From: Micromonospora sp. ALFpr18c
GTDB lineage: Bacteria > Actinomycetota > Actinomycetes > Mycobacteriales > Micromonosporaceae
NCBI RefSeq assembly: GCF_008868155.1
Contig: NZ_WBKR01000021.1
Span: forward strand, 1-47,027
Direction of reading: 5' to 3'
DNA: 47,027 nucleotides
The notes below the pieces were generated by a model, which saw only the letters and a program-made list of their open reading frames with translations, was not told the origin of the DNA and did no database searches. The translations under genes were made by a program, and so were the position numbers. Position 1 is the stretch's first letter. Each line of letters opens with the position of its first letter. This document shows, piece by piece, positions 25,174-34,853 of this stretch.

Positions 25174-27210
25174 ATGTTTCGCAGCCTCATGCCGGCGCGG
25201 GGACGCCCAGGCCGGCCGGCCGCCACCGCCGTCGCGCTCGCGACCGGCCTCGCCGTTCTGGTCGCCGGACCCACCGTGGCCGCCGCCGGTCCGTCCACAT
25301 CCGCCGGAGCAGAGCCGGTGGTCACCCGCGCCGCCCTCGACCCGGCGCTGGTCGCCGGACGTGGCGCCGACGTCGACTTCGTCGAACAGGAGGCGGAGAA
25401 CGCGCGCACCAACGGCGAGGTGATCGGCCCGGACCGGTCCGCCTACACGCTGCCCGCGGAGGCGTCCGGCCGCCGGGCGGTCCGGCTCACCCCCGGTGAG
25501 TACGTGGCGTTCGTCCTGCCCAGCGCGGCCAACGGGATCACCGTGCGGTACAGCATCCCGGACGCCCCGCAGGGTGGCGGGATCACCGCGCCGCTGCGGG
25601 TCGCGGTCAACGGCAAGCACGTCCGCACCATGACGTTGACCTCGCAGTACTCCTGGCTCTACAACCAGTACCCGTTCTCCAACGACCCCCAGGCCGGGCT
25701 GCTGCACCCGGACTGGTGGATCACCGAGTGCCAATGCGTGCCGTCGGCCACCACGCCGTACCCGAGCATCAGCACGCCGTTTAGGCCCACCCACTTCTAC
25801 GACGAGCAGCGACTCCTGCTGGGTCGCACCTACCGGGCCGGTGACACGATCCGGCTCACCGCGCCGCCCGGCAGCGCCGCCGCCTGGACCATCATCGACC
25901 TGCTCGACTCCGAACTGGTCGCGCCGCCGCGCGTCCGTCTGCTCGCGGCGAACGTGCTCGCGTTCGGCGCCGGTCCCACCGGCCGGCGGGACTCCGCCGA
26001 CGCCCTGGACCGGGCCATCGCCTTCGCCCGGCGCACCCACCTGAAGGTCTACGTCCCGCCGGGCACCTACCAGGTCAACCGGCACATCATCGTCGACGAC
26101 GTGACCATCGAGGGCGCCGGCAACTGGTACACCACCTTCAAGGGCCGCGAGGTCGCCCTGCCGACGCCCGCGCCGGACGGCTCGGTGCACACCGGCGTCG
26201 GCTTCTACGGCCGCGACGCCGACGACGGCGGGAGCCGCAACGTCCACCTGTCCGGCTTCGCCATCGAGGGTGACGTGCGGGAGCGCATCGACACCGACCA
26301 GGTCAACGCGATCGGTGGGGCGATGAGCGACTCCACCGTCGACGGGCTCCACCTGCGGCACACCAAGGCCGGCCTGTGGTTCGACGGTCCGATGCGCAAC
26401 GTCCGCGTCAGCAACACCATCATCGTCGACCAGATCGCGGACGCGCTCAACTTCCACACCGGCGTGACCGACTCCCTCGTCGCGCACAACTTCGTCCGCA
26501 ACACCGGCGACGACGGCCTGGCGATGTGGTCGGAGAAGACGGCGAACGCGCGCAACACGTTCGACCACAACACCGTGCAGTCACCGACCCTCGCCAACGG
26601 CATCGCCATCTACGGCGGCACGGACACCACCGTCTCGCACAACCTCGTCGCCGACCCGGTACGCGAGGGCAGCGGTCTGCACGCCGGATCCCGCTTCGGA
26701 GCGGAACCGTTCACCGGGTACCTGCGGTTCACCGGCAACACCACCGCGCGCGCCGGCACGTACGAGCTGAACTGGAACATCGGGCTGGGCGCGATCTGGA
26801 TCTTCGCCCTGGACCGCAGCATCGACGCGGCCATCGAGGTGACCGGCGACGCGTACCTCGACAACACGTACAACGCGATCATGCTGGTCAGCGACTGGCC
26901 GGTGAAGGATCTCTACTCGATCACCGACGTACGCTTCCGCGACGTCCGGGTCGACGGCACCGGCACCTCGGTGGTCAGCGCCCGCTCGGCCGGGTCGGCC
27001 TCGTTCGCCAACGTGGACGCCCGCAACGTGGGTGCCGTGGGCGTCAACAACTGCGGGTCGTTCCACTTCACCCCGGCCGGCTCGGAGTTCACTCTGCACG
27101 ACCTCGGCGGCAACGACGGCGGCTGGCTCGCCCCGTGGCTGCTGCCCAACACCATCACCTGCGACGACCGGCCCCCGGTGTCGCCGCCCCCGCCTCCGGC
27201 GCAGTGGTGA
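25174..27210 (+). CDS. Secreted right-handed beta-helix glycosidase, GH87 (alpha-1,3-glucanase/mycodextranase)-like
   Basis: A 678-residue protein; AGGAGGG stands six bases before the ATG. Residues 1-40 are a signal peptide (basic n-region, AVALATGLAVLVAGPTVAAA). Residues ~60-270 form a beta-sandwich module; from ~275 a pectate-lyase-like beta-helix follows (GRRDSADALDRAIAFARRTH, VYVPPGTYQVNRHI). Asp423 (DQIADALNFH) and Asp446-Asp447 (GDDGLAMWS) have the same 23-residue spacing as the catalytic aspartates I recall for the GH87 glucanase Agl-FH1. It should cut extracellular alpha-1,3-linked glucans such as fungal-wall or biofilm glucan. A perfect 12-bp terminator follows the stop. Confidence 0.8.
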   Translation: MFRSLMPARGRPGRPAATAVALATGLAVLVAGPTVAAAGPSTSAGAEPVVTRAALDPALVAGRGADVDFVEQEAENARTNGEVIGPDRSAYTLPAEASGRRAVRLTPGEYVAFVLPSAANGITVRYSIPDAPQGGGITAPLRVAVNGKHVRTMTLTSQYSWLYNQYPFSNDPQAGLLHPDWWITECQCVPSATTPYPSISTPFRPTHFYDEQRLLLGRTYRAGDTIRLTAPPGSAAAWTIIDLLDSELVAPPRVRLLAANVLAFGAGPTGRRDSADALDRAIAFARRTHLKVYVPPGTYQVNRHIIVDDVTIEGAGNWYTTFKGREVALPTPAPDGSVHTGVGFYGRDADDGGSRNVHLSGFAIEGDVRERIDTDQVNAIGGAMSDSTVDGLHLRHTKAGLWFDGPMRNVRVSNTIIVDQIADALNFHTGVTDSLVAHNFVRNTGDDGLAMWSEKTANARNTFDHNTVQSPTLANGIAIYGGTDTTVSHNLVADPVREGSGLHAGSRFGAEPFTGYLRFTGNTTARAGTYELNWNIGLGAIWIFALDRSIDAAIEVTGDAYLDNTYNAIMLVSDWPVKDLYSITDVRFRDVRVDGTGTSVVSARSAGSASFANVDARNVGAVGVNNCGSFHFTPAGSEFTLHDLGGNDGGWLAPWLLPNTITCDDRPPVSPPPPPAQW

Positions 27211-27213
27211 GAC

Positions 27214-27251
27214 GCGGTGGGGAGGTCCGGCTGACCGGGCCTCCCCACCGC
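27214..27251. terminator. Bidirectional terminator, perfect 12-bp stem
   Basis: GCGGTGGGGAGG (27214-27225) pairs perfectly with CCTCCCCACCGC (27240-27251) around a 14-base loop. It lies between the stops of the convergent GH87-like gene (27210) and the maltokinase-cap gene (27256). There is no T-run, as usual for actinomycetes. Confidence 0.75.
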
Positions 27252-27255
27252 TCAC

Positions 27256-27891
27256 TCAGCGCACTCGGGCGTACGCCAGCGGCACGCTCGTCGGCTGCCC
27301 ATCCCAGCTGCCACTGAGGACGGCACCCACTCCCCCGTCGCCCCCGACACCGGGCCGGCGGACGACGACGAGCTCCACGGAGTCGGTGCCGATGACCGTG
27401 CGGTCATCGTCGGCCACGCTCCGGACGGCACCGACCGGGGGCACGTCGGTGAGCCCACCGTCGCTGGCGACGACCGTCACGCTCGGCTCGCGCAGCTCAC
27501 GCCGACCGTCCACCTCGAAGTACTGCTCCGCCTGGCCGGCACCGGCCAGGATGGCGTGCGCCAGCGCGGCGGCGTACACCGGGTCGGCGCAGCCGTCGTA
27601 CACCCAGCGGGTGCCGAGCACCGAATGTTCGGTGGTGCCGACCAGCCAGTCCTCGGCACCGTTGAGCGGTGCGTCACGGTAGGTCAGCGGGACGTGGTGG
27701 ACCGGACCGTCGGCGGCACCGACCAGGATCGTCTCGATGCCGACCGCGCCGGCCGGGTCGTCGAAGCGGTAGGCGCCCCGGCTCACCAGGTCGGCGTCGG
27801 CCGACCCCCGGTACCAGGGTCGGCCGGGCAGCCAGGTCGCCAGCAGGTCGATCTTCGTGGGGCGCAGGGTCGCGCGGTGCAGCAGTGCCAT
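27256..27891 (-). CDS. Maltokinase N-terminal cap-like protein
   Basis: A 211-residue protein that starts MALLHRATLRPTKIDLLATW, followed by LPGRPWYRG, the hallmark of the N-terminal cap of actinobacterial maltokinases (often annotated as a 1,4-alpha-glucan branching protein). The kinase domain is absent: the protein ends after a second beta-rich segment. Maltokinase makes maltose-1-phosphate for the GlgE alpha-glucan pathway, so a free cap could be an accessory or sensor of that pathway, which is inference. It is followed after 14 bases by no gene on its strand; the CBM2 fusion lies upstream. Confidence 0.75.
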   Translation of the reverse strand: MALLHRATLRPTKIDLLATWLPGRPWYRGSADADLVSRGAYRFDDPAGAVGIETILVGAADGPVHHVPLTYRDAPLNGAEDWLVGTTEHSVLGTRWVYDGCADPVYAAALAHAILAGAGQAEQYFEVDGRRELREPSVTVVASDGGLTDVPPVGAVRSVADDDRTVIGTDSVELVVVRRPGVGGDGGVGAVLSGSWDGQPTSVPLAYARVR

Positions 27892-27905
27892 GCCGGCAGC
27901 CTAGG

Positions 27906-28976
27906 TCACACGCCCGCGCAGGGTTTCCCGCCGATCACGCAGCTCTCCGGTTCCCGTGCCTTCGGACGGCTGTCGCGCACGTCGAAGCGGAACGTCTGCG
28001 ACCCTCCGGCCGGCACGGCCGGCCCGGTGAAGGTGATCGCCCGGCCGTCCTGCCGCCAGGTCGCGTCGTCGACGTCGTCGACGGTGGTGCCCTCAGCGAG
28101 GGTGACCACCACGGCCCAGTCCGCCACCGGCGCGCCGCCCGGGTTGTCGACCACGATCTCGCCGGTGTAGCCGAACAGCCGGCTGGAGTCGGTCTCGTAG
28201 CGGGCCACCACCGGCGGCGGAGCTGGCGGGGCCGGCGTGGGCGTGGGCGACGGCTTCGCCGACGGGGAGCGGCTCGGTCGGGTGGTCGGCGACGCGGTGG
28301 TCCGCGAGGGCCGCACCGAGGGCGTCGTGGTCGGCGCGGTCATGGTCGCCTCCGTCGTCGGTGTCGGTGTGGCCGCCGGCGCCGGCGTGGCGACGGGATT
28401 CGACTCGGGGGGCAGCGCGATCCACGCCGCCGTCCCCACCACCAGCACGGCCCCGCCGACCAGGCCCAGCACCACGCGACGTCGACGGCGGGGCCGGCCG
28501 CGTACGCCGATCAGCGGCAGCTCGGCGGTCATCCCGGCCTCACCGCGGCGTAGGTCGACCTGTTGAAAGGCGAGCCAGTCGAGGATGGCCGGCAGTCGCA
28601 CGGTCAGCGCCTGCCGGAGCTGCTGCGCACGCGATTCGTGCTGCTCGGCGGACCAGGCACCGTGCGTGGTGACCTCCCGCACCGCGAGCCGGCAGCCCTG
28701 CTTCGTGGCGGTGACGGCGCAGGTCAGCTCGGTGAGCCGGCCGGCCTCGTCGCAGCGCAACGCGAGCAGTTCGGGCATCTTTCGCTCGGTCACCTCGACC
28801 TCGACGTCGGCGTCGAAGCCCGGCACGCCGGCCGTGTGCAGCAGCAGCCGGTCCGGCACGCCCTCCACCGTCTCGGCCTCGACGAACCAGCGGCCGAGCA
28901 GCTCCAGATCCGTCAGGGCGAGCCAGACCCGGTCGGGCGGGTGGGACAGGTCGACCTGCGCGTCGATCTCGATCAC
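27906..28976 (-). CDS. SRPBCC domain - membrane helix - Pro/Thr linker - CBM2 fusion
   Basis: A 356-residue protein with an unusual order. Residues ~1-145 are a cytoplasmic SRPBCC/START-like domain (DLSHPPDRVWLALTDLELLG). A basic stop (RGRPRRRRR) and one membrane helix (VVLGLVGGAVLVVGTAAWIAL) follow at ~160-185. Residues ~190-255 are an extracellular Pro/Thr/Ser linker. The last ~100 residues are a family 2 carbohydrate-binding module: GYTGEIVVDNPGGAPVADWA, then PAGGSQTFRFDV and the closing disulfide region CVIGGKPC. Thus an intracellular lipid/ligand-binding fold may be tethered to a wall-facing cellulose/chitin-binding domain. It is upstream of the maltokinase-cap gene on the same strand (14-base gap). 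Confidence 0.8.
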   Translation of the reverse strand: MIEIDAQVDLSHPPDRVWLALTDLELLGRWFVEAETVEGVPDRLLLHTAGVPGFDADVEVEVTERKMPELLALRCDEAGRLTELTCAVTATKQGCRLAVREVTTHGAWSAEQHESRAQQLRQALTVRLPAILDWLAFQQVDLRRGEAGMTAELPLIGVRGRPRRRRRVVLGLVGGAVLVVGTAAWIALPPESNPVATPAPAATPTPTTEATMTAPTTTPSVRPSRTTASPTTRPSRSPSAKPSPTPTPAPPAPPPVVARYETDSSRLFGYTGEIVVDNPGGAPVADWAVVVTLAEGTTVDDVDDATWRQDGRAITFTGPAVPAGGSQTFRFDVRDSRPKAREPESCVIGGKPCAGV

Positions 28977-29037
28977 GGCGAGACTCTAACGGGTTTCCCA
29001 CCCGACGCCGCCCGCCCCCCGATGGTCACCGCGCTGG

Positions 29038-30087
29038 TCAGCCCCAGCGGGTCGACCGCTCGGCCACCGCCGCCAGCGCCGCGCGGGCATCGGCGCTCAG
29101 CTCGGCGAGCAGTTCGGCCGCCGGCACCTCCCGGGCCAGGGGGTGCGCCTGACCGGCCCACAGGTTGGCGACCGACGCGTCCCCGTCGCGGCGGGCGGCG
29201 GCGAGCAGCGGCCGGGTCAGGTGCAGCACCTGCGGGTAGCCGGTGGGAGCCGCCGCGTCGTGCCGGCGCAGGAAGTCGTTGACCACGCCCCGGGCCCGCT
29301 TGCCGGTGAACGCCCGGGTCAGCGCGGTCGGTCCGGTGCCGGCCACCGCGGCCCGATGCAGGGGCGAGCTGCCCGCCTCCGGGCACCGCAGGAAAGCCGT
29401 ACCGAGTTGAACGGCGGCGGCGCCGGCGGCCAACGCGGCGGCGATCCCGGGACCGTCGGCGATGCCGCCCGCGGCCACCAGCGGCCGAGCACACCGGGAG
29501 GCGGACAACCGGAGCAGCGGCAACAGCGCGTAGTCATCGTCGTCCGGCATGCCGCCGCGATGCCCGCCGGCCTCGGTGCCCTGCACCACGACCGCGTCCA
29601 CACCCAGCTCGGCGGCGGCCGTGGCCGCGTCCGGCCGGGTGACGGTGGCCCACACCTCGGTGCCCCGCTCGCGCAGGGCGGCCACCGCCGCCCGGTCCGG
29701 CAGCCCGAACGCGAAGGACACCACCGGGACCGGGTCCGCGAGCAGCGCGGCCAGCTTCCCGGGGTACGCGTCGTCGCCGCCCACCGGCTCGCCGAGGCGC
29801 ACCCCGCGCTGGTCGGCCTGCGGGGCGAGCCGCTGCGCGTACGCCTCGATGGCGGCCTCGTCGACCGGGCCGGAGCCGGGCAGGAAGACGTTGACCCCGA
29901 ACGGCCGGTCGGTGCGGGCGCGGACCTCGGCGACGTCGGCGACCAGCCGGCCGGTGTCGATCATCCCGGCGGCCAGGAAGCCCAGGCCACCGGCGGCGGA
30001 CACGGCCGCCACGAGCGCCGGTGTGGACGGGCCGCCGGCCATCGGGGCGGCGACGATCGGGTGGCGCAACGTGGACAGCACGGACAT
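29038..30087 (-). CDS. Nitronate monooxygenase / 2-nitropropane dioxygenase-like FMN enzyme
   Basis: A 349-residue TIM-barrel flavoprotein: HPIVAAPMAGGPSTPALVAAVS at the N-terminus, VVVQGTEAGGHRGG with the catalytic/FMN-site His, LVAAGGIADGPGIAAALAAG and AVQLGTAFLRCPEAGSS for the phosphate site. It would oxidise nitronates or related toxins, with FMN and O2. ATG at 30087 is used since the barrel begins MSVLSTLRHPIV; AGGATGGGCGG lies upstream. Class I versus class II assignment is not attempted. Confidence 0.87.
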   Translation of the reverse strand: MSVLSTLRHPIVAAPMAGGPSTPALVAAVSAAGGLGFLAAGMIDTGRLVADVAEVRARTDRPFGVNVFLPGSGPVDEAAIEAYAQRLAPQADQRGVRLGEPVGGDDAYPGKLAALLADPVPVVSFAFGLPDRAAVAALRERGTEVWATVTRPDAATAAAELGVDAVVVQGTEAGGHRGGMPDDDDYALLPLLRLSASRCARPLVAAGGIADGPGIAAALAAGAAAVQLGTAFLRCPEAGSSPLHRAAVAGTGPTALTRAFTGKRARGVVNDFLRRHDAAAPTGYPQVLHLTRPLLAAARRDGDASVANLWAGQAHPLAREVPAAELLAELSADARAALAAVAERSTRWG

Positions 30088-30134
30088 CCGCCCATCCTGC
30101 CGCACCGGGTCCGGGCCGGTCGGTGACCCGTCGG

Positions 30135-31244
30135 TCACCGGCGGTCGGTGTGCCGCCGCCACAGCACTCCGGCGACCGCGAGGAGCGCCAACAGCGTCCC
30201 GGCGCCGGCCGCGAGCGGCCAGATCGGGCCGCCGACGTCGCCGGTGTGCTCGGCCGCGGGAAGGGCCGCCGTGGTCGCGGGCGGGGCCGCGGCGGTGGAC
30301 TCCGCCGGATGCGAGCCGGTGGCGGTCGCCGTCGGGGCCGCGTACCGCAGGATCGTCGGGCGGGCGCCCGGCGCCTGGTCGGCGGACTCGGAGACGGTGA
30401 GCAGCGACTGGCCGTCCCGGCTGTAGGTGATCGACTCGCCCTGCGGCTCGTCCGGCAGCGGGACGGTCCGCGGGGTGCCGCTGGTCAGCGCGGCGACCAC
30501 GTCACCGTCGGGTACGTCGTACTCGATCGCGTCGGCGTAGGTGCGCAGCACCACGCGGCGCCCGTCCGGTGCGTTCGCCGCGCCGGTGACCACCCGCCGA
30601 CCGAGGAACGAGTACGGGTTGGCGGTGGTGCTGGGCGGCAGGACCACCTGGCCGACCGAGGCCAGCGGCGTCTTCGCGCCCGGCCGGAGCGCGGCGGTCG
30701 GCGCGTAGAGGACGGCGGTGCCGCTGCCGTCCTTGGTGATGACCAGCGGCCGGCCGTCGGCGTCGAGCAGCAGCGCCTCCGCGTCGTGCGGGCGATCCGG
30801 GTACGTCATCCGGTGCAGCACGGGCTCGTCCGCGCCCGGTGCGAGACGCCACAGGGCGACCGTCTCCCGCGTGCGGTCGTTGTCCCCGATGTCGGCGACC
30901 CAGAGGGTGCCGTCCCGGCTCATCGCCAGGTCCTCGGTGTCGCGGGGACGGGAGGGGTAGCTGACCGTCCGCGTCACGGCGCAGCCCCGGTCGAGGAAGA
31001 AGATCCGGCTTCGGGCCTCGTCGTCGGCACCGTCGTTGACCACCACGTACCCGTCGTCCGTGGCGACCATCCCGGAGATCTCGGTGAGCCGGTCGTCCCG
31101 TACCTGGCAGACCTGCGCCGGGCTCGCCGCGACGGCCACGCCCGGCGTCAGCAGCGCGGCCGGCACGGCACCGACCGCCAGCGCGGTCAGCGCCGCTGTC
31201 GCGCGGGCACGCCGCCCCCGGGTCAGCCACCCGCGTACCCGCAT
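30135..31244 (-). CDS. Membrane-anchored extracellular beta-propeller-like protein
   Basis: A 369-residue protein. ATG at 31244 has GAGGAGG upstream and starts a basic signal sequence (RGRRARATAALTALAVGAVPAALLTPGVAVA). The central ~240 residues show repeated blade-like motifs (ISGMVATDDGYVVVNDGADD, TEDLAMSRDGTLWVADIGDN, EALLLDADGRPLVITKDGSG, ESITYSRDGQSLLTVSES). An Ala/Thr/Pro spacer, a membrane helix (IWPLAAGAGTLLALLAVAGVLW) and RRHTDRR end it, so it faces outward. No enzyme motif is visible; a binding role is likely. Confidence 0.75.
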   Translation of the reverse strand: MRVRGWLTRGRRARATAALTALAVGAVPAALLTPGVAVAASPAQVCQVRDDRLTEISGMVATDDGYVVVNDGADDEARSRIFFLDRGCAVTRTVSYPSRPRDTEDLAMSRDGTLWVADIGDNDRTRETVALWRLAPGADEPVLHRMTYPDRPHDAEALLLDADGRPLVITKDGSGTAVLYAPTAALRPGAKTPLASVGQVVLPPSTTANPYSFLGRRVVTGAANAPDGRRVVLRTYADAIEYDVPDGDVVAALTSGTPRTVPLPDEPQGESITYSRDGQSLLTVSESADQAPGARPTILRYAAPTATATGSHPAESTAAAPPATTAALPAAEHTGDVGGPIWPLAAGAGTLLALLAVAGVLWRRHTDRR

Positions 31245-31362
31245 CGCCCGCCTCCTCGTCGCGGCCGTGTCCCGGCCGTCCCGACCATCCTGGCGGATCC
31301 CACCCACCGGCGGTGGTCATCTCCGGGGGACGCGTCGGCGCGCGTTGCCGATGTCCTGTCCG

Positions 31363-32287
<925 letters not shown>

Positions 32288-32310
32288 GGCGCCGAGGACG
32301 AGCCCGAAGC

Positions 32311-32982
32311 CGCCTCGACGGCGACGGGTGGCACAACTACTACGGCTGGCCCACGGATGCCCGTTCGCCGTTCCTGTTCACCGCCACCGGCACCGACGTG
32401 GACGGCCTGGTCTACGGCAACCTCGGCTCGGGCGGCCTGTCGGTGTCCCCGTTCGCCGAGCGGTCCCCCGGGTACGGCCGGCACACGATCGAGTACCGGG
32501 GCATCGACGCGGTGGGCAACATCGGGGCGGCCGGCGCGTTCGTGGCCACGCTGATCCCGCCGCCACCGGCCTGCACCAGCGTGGTCACCGGCCGGCACGC
32601 CGGCCCGCTGGTGCTCGCCGCCGGCGTCACCTGCCTGCGGGGGGCCACCGTCACCGGCCCGGTCACCGTCGCACCCGGTGCCGCCCTGGTCGCCGAGGGG
32701 TCCTCGATCGCCGGGAGCCTGGCGTCGTCCGGTGCCACCGCCGTCGAACTGCTGACCGCCGAGGTCCGCGGTGCGGTCGCGCTGACCGGCACCACCGGCC
32801 ACGTCACGGTGGTCGGGACGCGGGTGGCCGGCCCGCTGGCGCTCACCGGCACCGCGTCGGCGCCGATCCTCGCCGGCGGTCAGGTGGGCGCGCTGGTCTG
32901 CTCGGGCGGCCCGGCCCCGGTCGATCTCGGGGCACCCACGGCGGTACGAACCGGACGACCGGGCGGAGACTGCGGGGCGTGA
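32311..32982 (+). pseudogene. 3' fragment of a large secreted protein (OmpL47-like repeat plus beta-solenoid C-terminus)
   Basis: The frame reads DGWHNYYGWP..., then GYGRHTIEYRGIDAVGNIG, a closing strand pair of OmpL47/Big-like modules in actinobacterial secreted hydrolases. The C-terminal ~140 residues are a repetitive, Gly/Thr/Val-rich beta-solenoid (VTGPVTVAPGAALVAEGSSI, VRGAVALTGTTGHVTVVGTR) with two Cys pairs, ending DCGA. There is no signal peptide, ribosome site or start within the homologous part; a GTG at 32263 lies inside the opposing gene. It is the tail of a longer gene lost at a breakpoint near 32310. Confidence 0.6.
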
Positions 32983-33053
32983 TGCCTGAGTGTGGCGGTA
33001 CGGGGTAGGCAGCGGCCCGGCGGCCTGTCGACGACCGCCGCGAGGAGGCTGCG

Positions 33054-33326
33054 ATGGGCACGTACCGGGACGACCAGAGCGCTCCGATCCCTCCCCCGGA
33101 GGCGGATGCCGTCGAGCAACGGCAGGACGCGTTCGACGTCGGGCCGCCGGACCGGGTGTCGGGTGACGTCGACCCGGAGGCGTCCGAGGCCGACCTCGCC
33201 GAGCAGGGGGCGCTGCCGGCGGGCACGCTGGAAGAGGTGACGTCGTTGCCGGCCGACGCCAACCCGGCGGACGCCCTCGAACAGCGTCAGGAGATCCCGG
33301 CCCGCGACGAGGGCCGCCGGACCTGA
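33054..33326 (+). CDS. Small acidic actinobacterial protein, 90 aa
   Basis: ATG at 33054 follows GAGGAGG. The protein is hydrophilic and contains two copies of an A-x-E-Q-R-Q motif (DAVEQRQDAFDV and DALEQRQEIPARD), a pattern I know from short uncharacterised actinobacterial proteins. It has no Cys or membrane segment and is probably intrinsically disordered. A perfect 11-bp terminator separates it from the convergent Nramp gene. Confidence 0.75.
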   Translation: MGTYRDDQSAPIPPPEADAVEQRQDAFDVGPPDRVSGDVDPEASEADLAEQGALPAGTLEEVTSLPADANPADALEQRQEIPARDEGRRT

Positions 33327-33332
33327 CCGCAC

Positions 33333-33377
33333 CGGGCCGGGTCCGGCCCGCCCAGCGTGTCCTGCCGACCCGGCCCG
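33333..33377. terminator. Bidirectional terminator, perfect 11-bp stem
   Basis: CGGGCCGGGTC (33333-33343) and GACCCGGCCCG (33367-33377) are exact inverted copies with a 23-base loop. The element fills the gap between the stops of two convergent genes (33326 and 33379). Confidence 0.65.
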
Positions 33378-33378
33378 C

Positions 33379-34647
33379 TCAGCCGATGGCGACCTGCCAG
33401 AGCAGGAAGGCGTTGAGCGCGACCACCAGCACCGCCACCAGCGACGCGGCGGCGGTGGTGAGCGGGTGGTTGACCAGGTTTCCCATCAGGTCGCGGCGGC
33501 GGGTGAAGGCGACCACCGGGATCAGCGCGAACGGGATACCGAAGCTGAGGATGACCTGGGACAGCACCAGCGCCCGGGTGGGGTCGAGGCCGATGGCGAG
33601 CACGGCGAGCGCGGGCAGCAGGGTGACCAGACGGCGCAGCAGCAACGGCACCCGCCGCCGCAGGAAACCCTCCATGATCACCTCGCCGGCGTAGGTGCCG
33701 ACGCTGGTGGACGCAAGCCCGGAGACCAGCAGCGCGATGGCGAAGGCGAACGCGGCGGCGGTGCCGATGGTCTGTCCGAGGCCGGCGTGCACTCCCTCCA
33801 GGCTGTCCGCCCCGGCGGGACCACCACCGCGGAAGCTGGCCGCGGCGATCAGCAGCATGGCGAGATTGACCGCTCCGGCGGCGGTCAGCGCGAGCAGCAC
33901 GTCGGTGCGCTGGCCGCGAAAGAGCGTACGGCGTTCGCTGTCGTCGGCGGCGGGGATGCGGTCGCGGGTCAGCGCGGAGTGCACGTAGATGACGTGCGGC
34001 ATGACGGTGGCGCCGAGGATGCCGGCGGCCAGCAGCACGCTGTCGGTGCCCTGGAGCCGGGGCACCAGGCCGGCGACGGCGGAGCCGGGGTCGGAACCGG
34101 AGGCGAGCAGGTTGCCCGCGAAGGCCAACACGATGACGCCGAGCAGCACGGCGATGCCGATCTCGAACGCGCGGAACCCGCGTGAGCGCAGGGCGAGCAC
34201 GGCGAACGCCGCGGTGCCGATGATGATCCCGCCGGGCAGCAGGGGGATGCCGAGGAGCAGGTAGAGGGCGACCGCGCCGCCGATCACCTCGGCCAGGTCG
34301 GTGGCCATGGCGACCAGTTCGGCCTGCACCCACATCATCCGGTTCACCGGCCGTGGCAGGCGCTCCCGGCACAGCTCGGGCAGGCTGCGCCCGGCGGCGA
34401 GGCCCAGCTTGGCGGTGAGCGTCTGCACCAGCATGGCCATCAGGTTGGCCACCACCACGACCCAGACCAGCAGGTAGCCGTAGCGGGCGCCGGCCGCCGA
34501 GTTGGTCGCGAAGTTGCCGGGGTCGACGTACGCGACGGCGGCCACGAACGCCGGGCCGAGCAGGATCAGCCGTCCGCGTACCCGACCCCGGGCTCGGGCC
34601 GTCTGTAGCGGTGTCGCCGTCGACGCCGTGAGCTGCCTGGTGACCAT
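33379..34647 (-). CDS. Nramp-family divalent metal (Mn2+/Fe2+) transporter
   Basis: A 422-residue protein with about 11 membrane helices. The helix 1 metal motif DPGNF is at residues 42-46 and the helix 6 motif is MPHVIYVHSAL, both conserved and needed for metal binding. It imports Mn2+ or Fe2+ with H+. ATG at 34647 follows GGAGGTGG. It is divergent from the GntR-ABC operon. No MntR/Fur-type box or yybP-like leader is obvious in its short 5' region. Confidence 0.92.
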   Translation of the reverse strand: MVTRQLTASTATPLQTARARGRVRGRLILLGPAFVAAVAYVDPGNFATNSAAGARYGYLLVWVVVVANLMAMLVQTLTAKLGLAAGRSLPELCRERLPRPVNRMMWVQAELVAMATDLAEVIGGAVALYLLLGIPLLPGGIIIGTAAFAVLALRSRGFRAFEIGIAVLLGVIVLAFAGNLLASGSDPGSAVAGLVPRLQGTDSVLLAAGILGATVMPHVIYVHSALTRDRIPAADDSERRTLFRGQRTDVLLALTAAGAVNLAMLLIAAASFRGGGPAGADSLEGVHAGLGQTIGTAAAFAFAIALLVSGLASTSVGTYAGEVIMEGFLRRRVPLLLRRLVTLLPALAVLAIGLDPTRALVLSQVILSFGIPFALIPVVAFTRRRDLMGNLVNHPLTTAAASLVAVLVVALNAFLLWQVAIG

Positions 34648-34778
34648 CGACCACCTCCGTTCGCGCGGATCGCCTGCCGGCCCCTTCCCGATCCGCTGGC
34701 CCGTCGGTGCCAACCTCTGGCCCGCCGGTGTCACCCACCGCCGCCGCGCCGTGTTTTCCACGGCACGCCGGGTCGTGC

Positions 34779-34833
34779 TTGACAGGTGGGGTTCCCCCGG
34801 TGAAGCTGTCTATTAGTCCTACTGTCGTAGGAC
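34779..34833 (+). promoter_or_regulatory. Promoter and 18-bp palindromic operator of the GntR-ABC operon
   Basis: A consensus -35 TTGACA (34779-34784) is followed after 17 bases by a weak -10 (GAAGCT, 34802-34807). GTCCTA-CTGTCG-TAGGAC (34816-34833) is a 6-6-6 inverted repeat just at or after the expected start site, in the position expected for a repressor operator. The GntR start codon is 20 bases further. Confidence 0.65.
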
Positions 34834-34853
34834 AACAGGAAGGATCATCTCGA

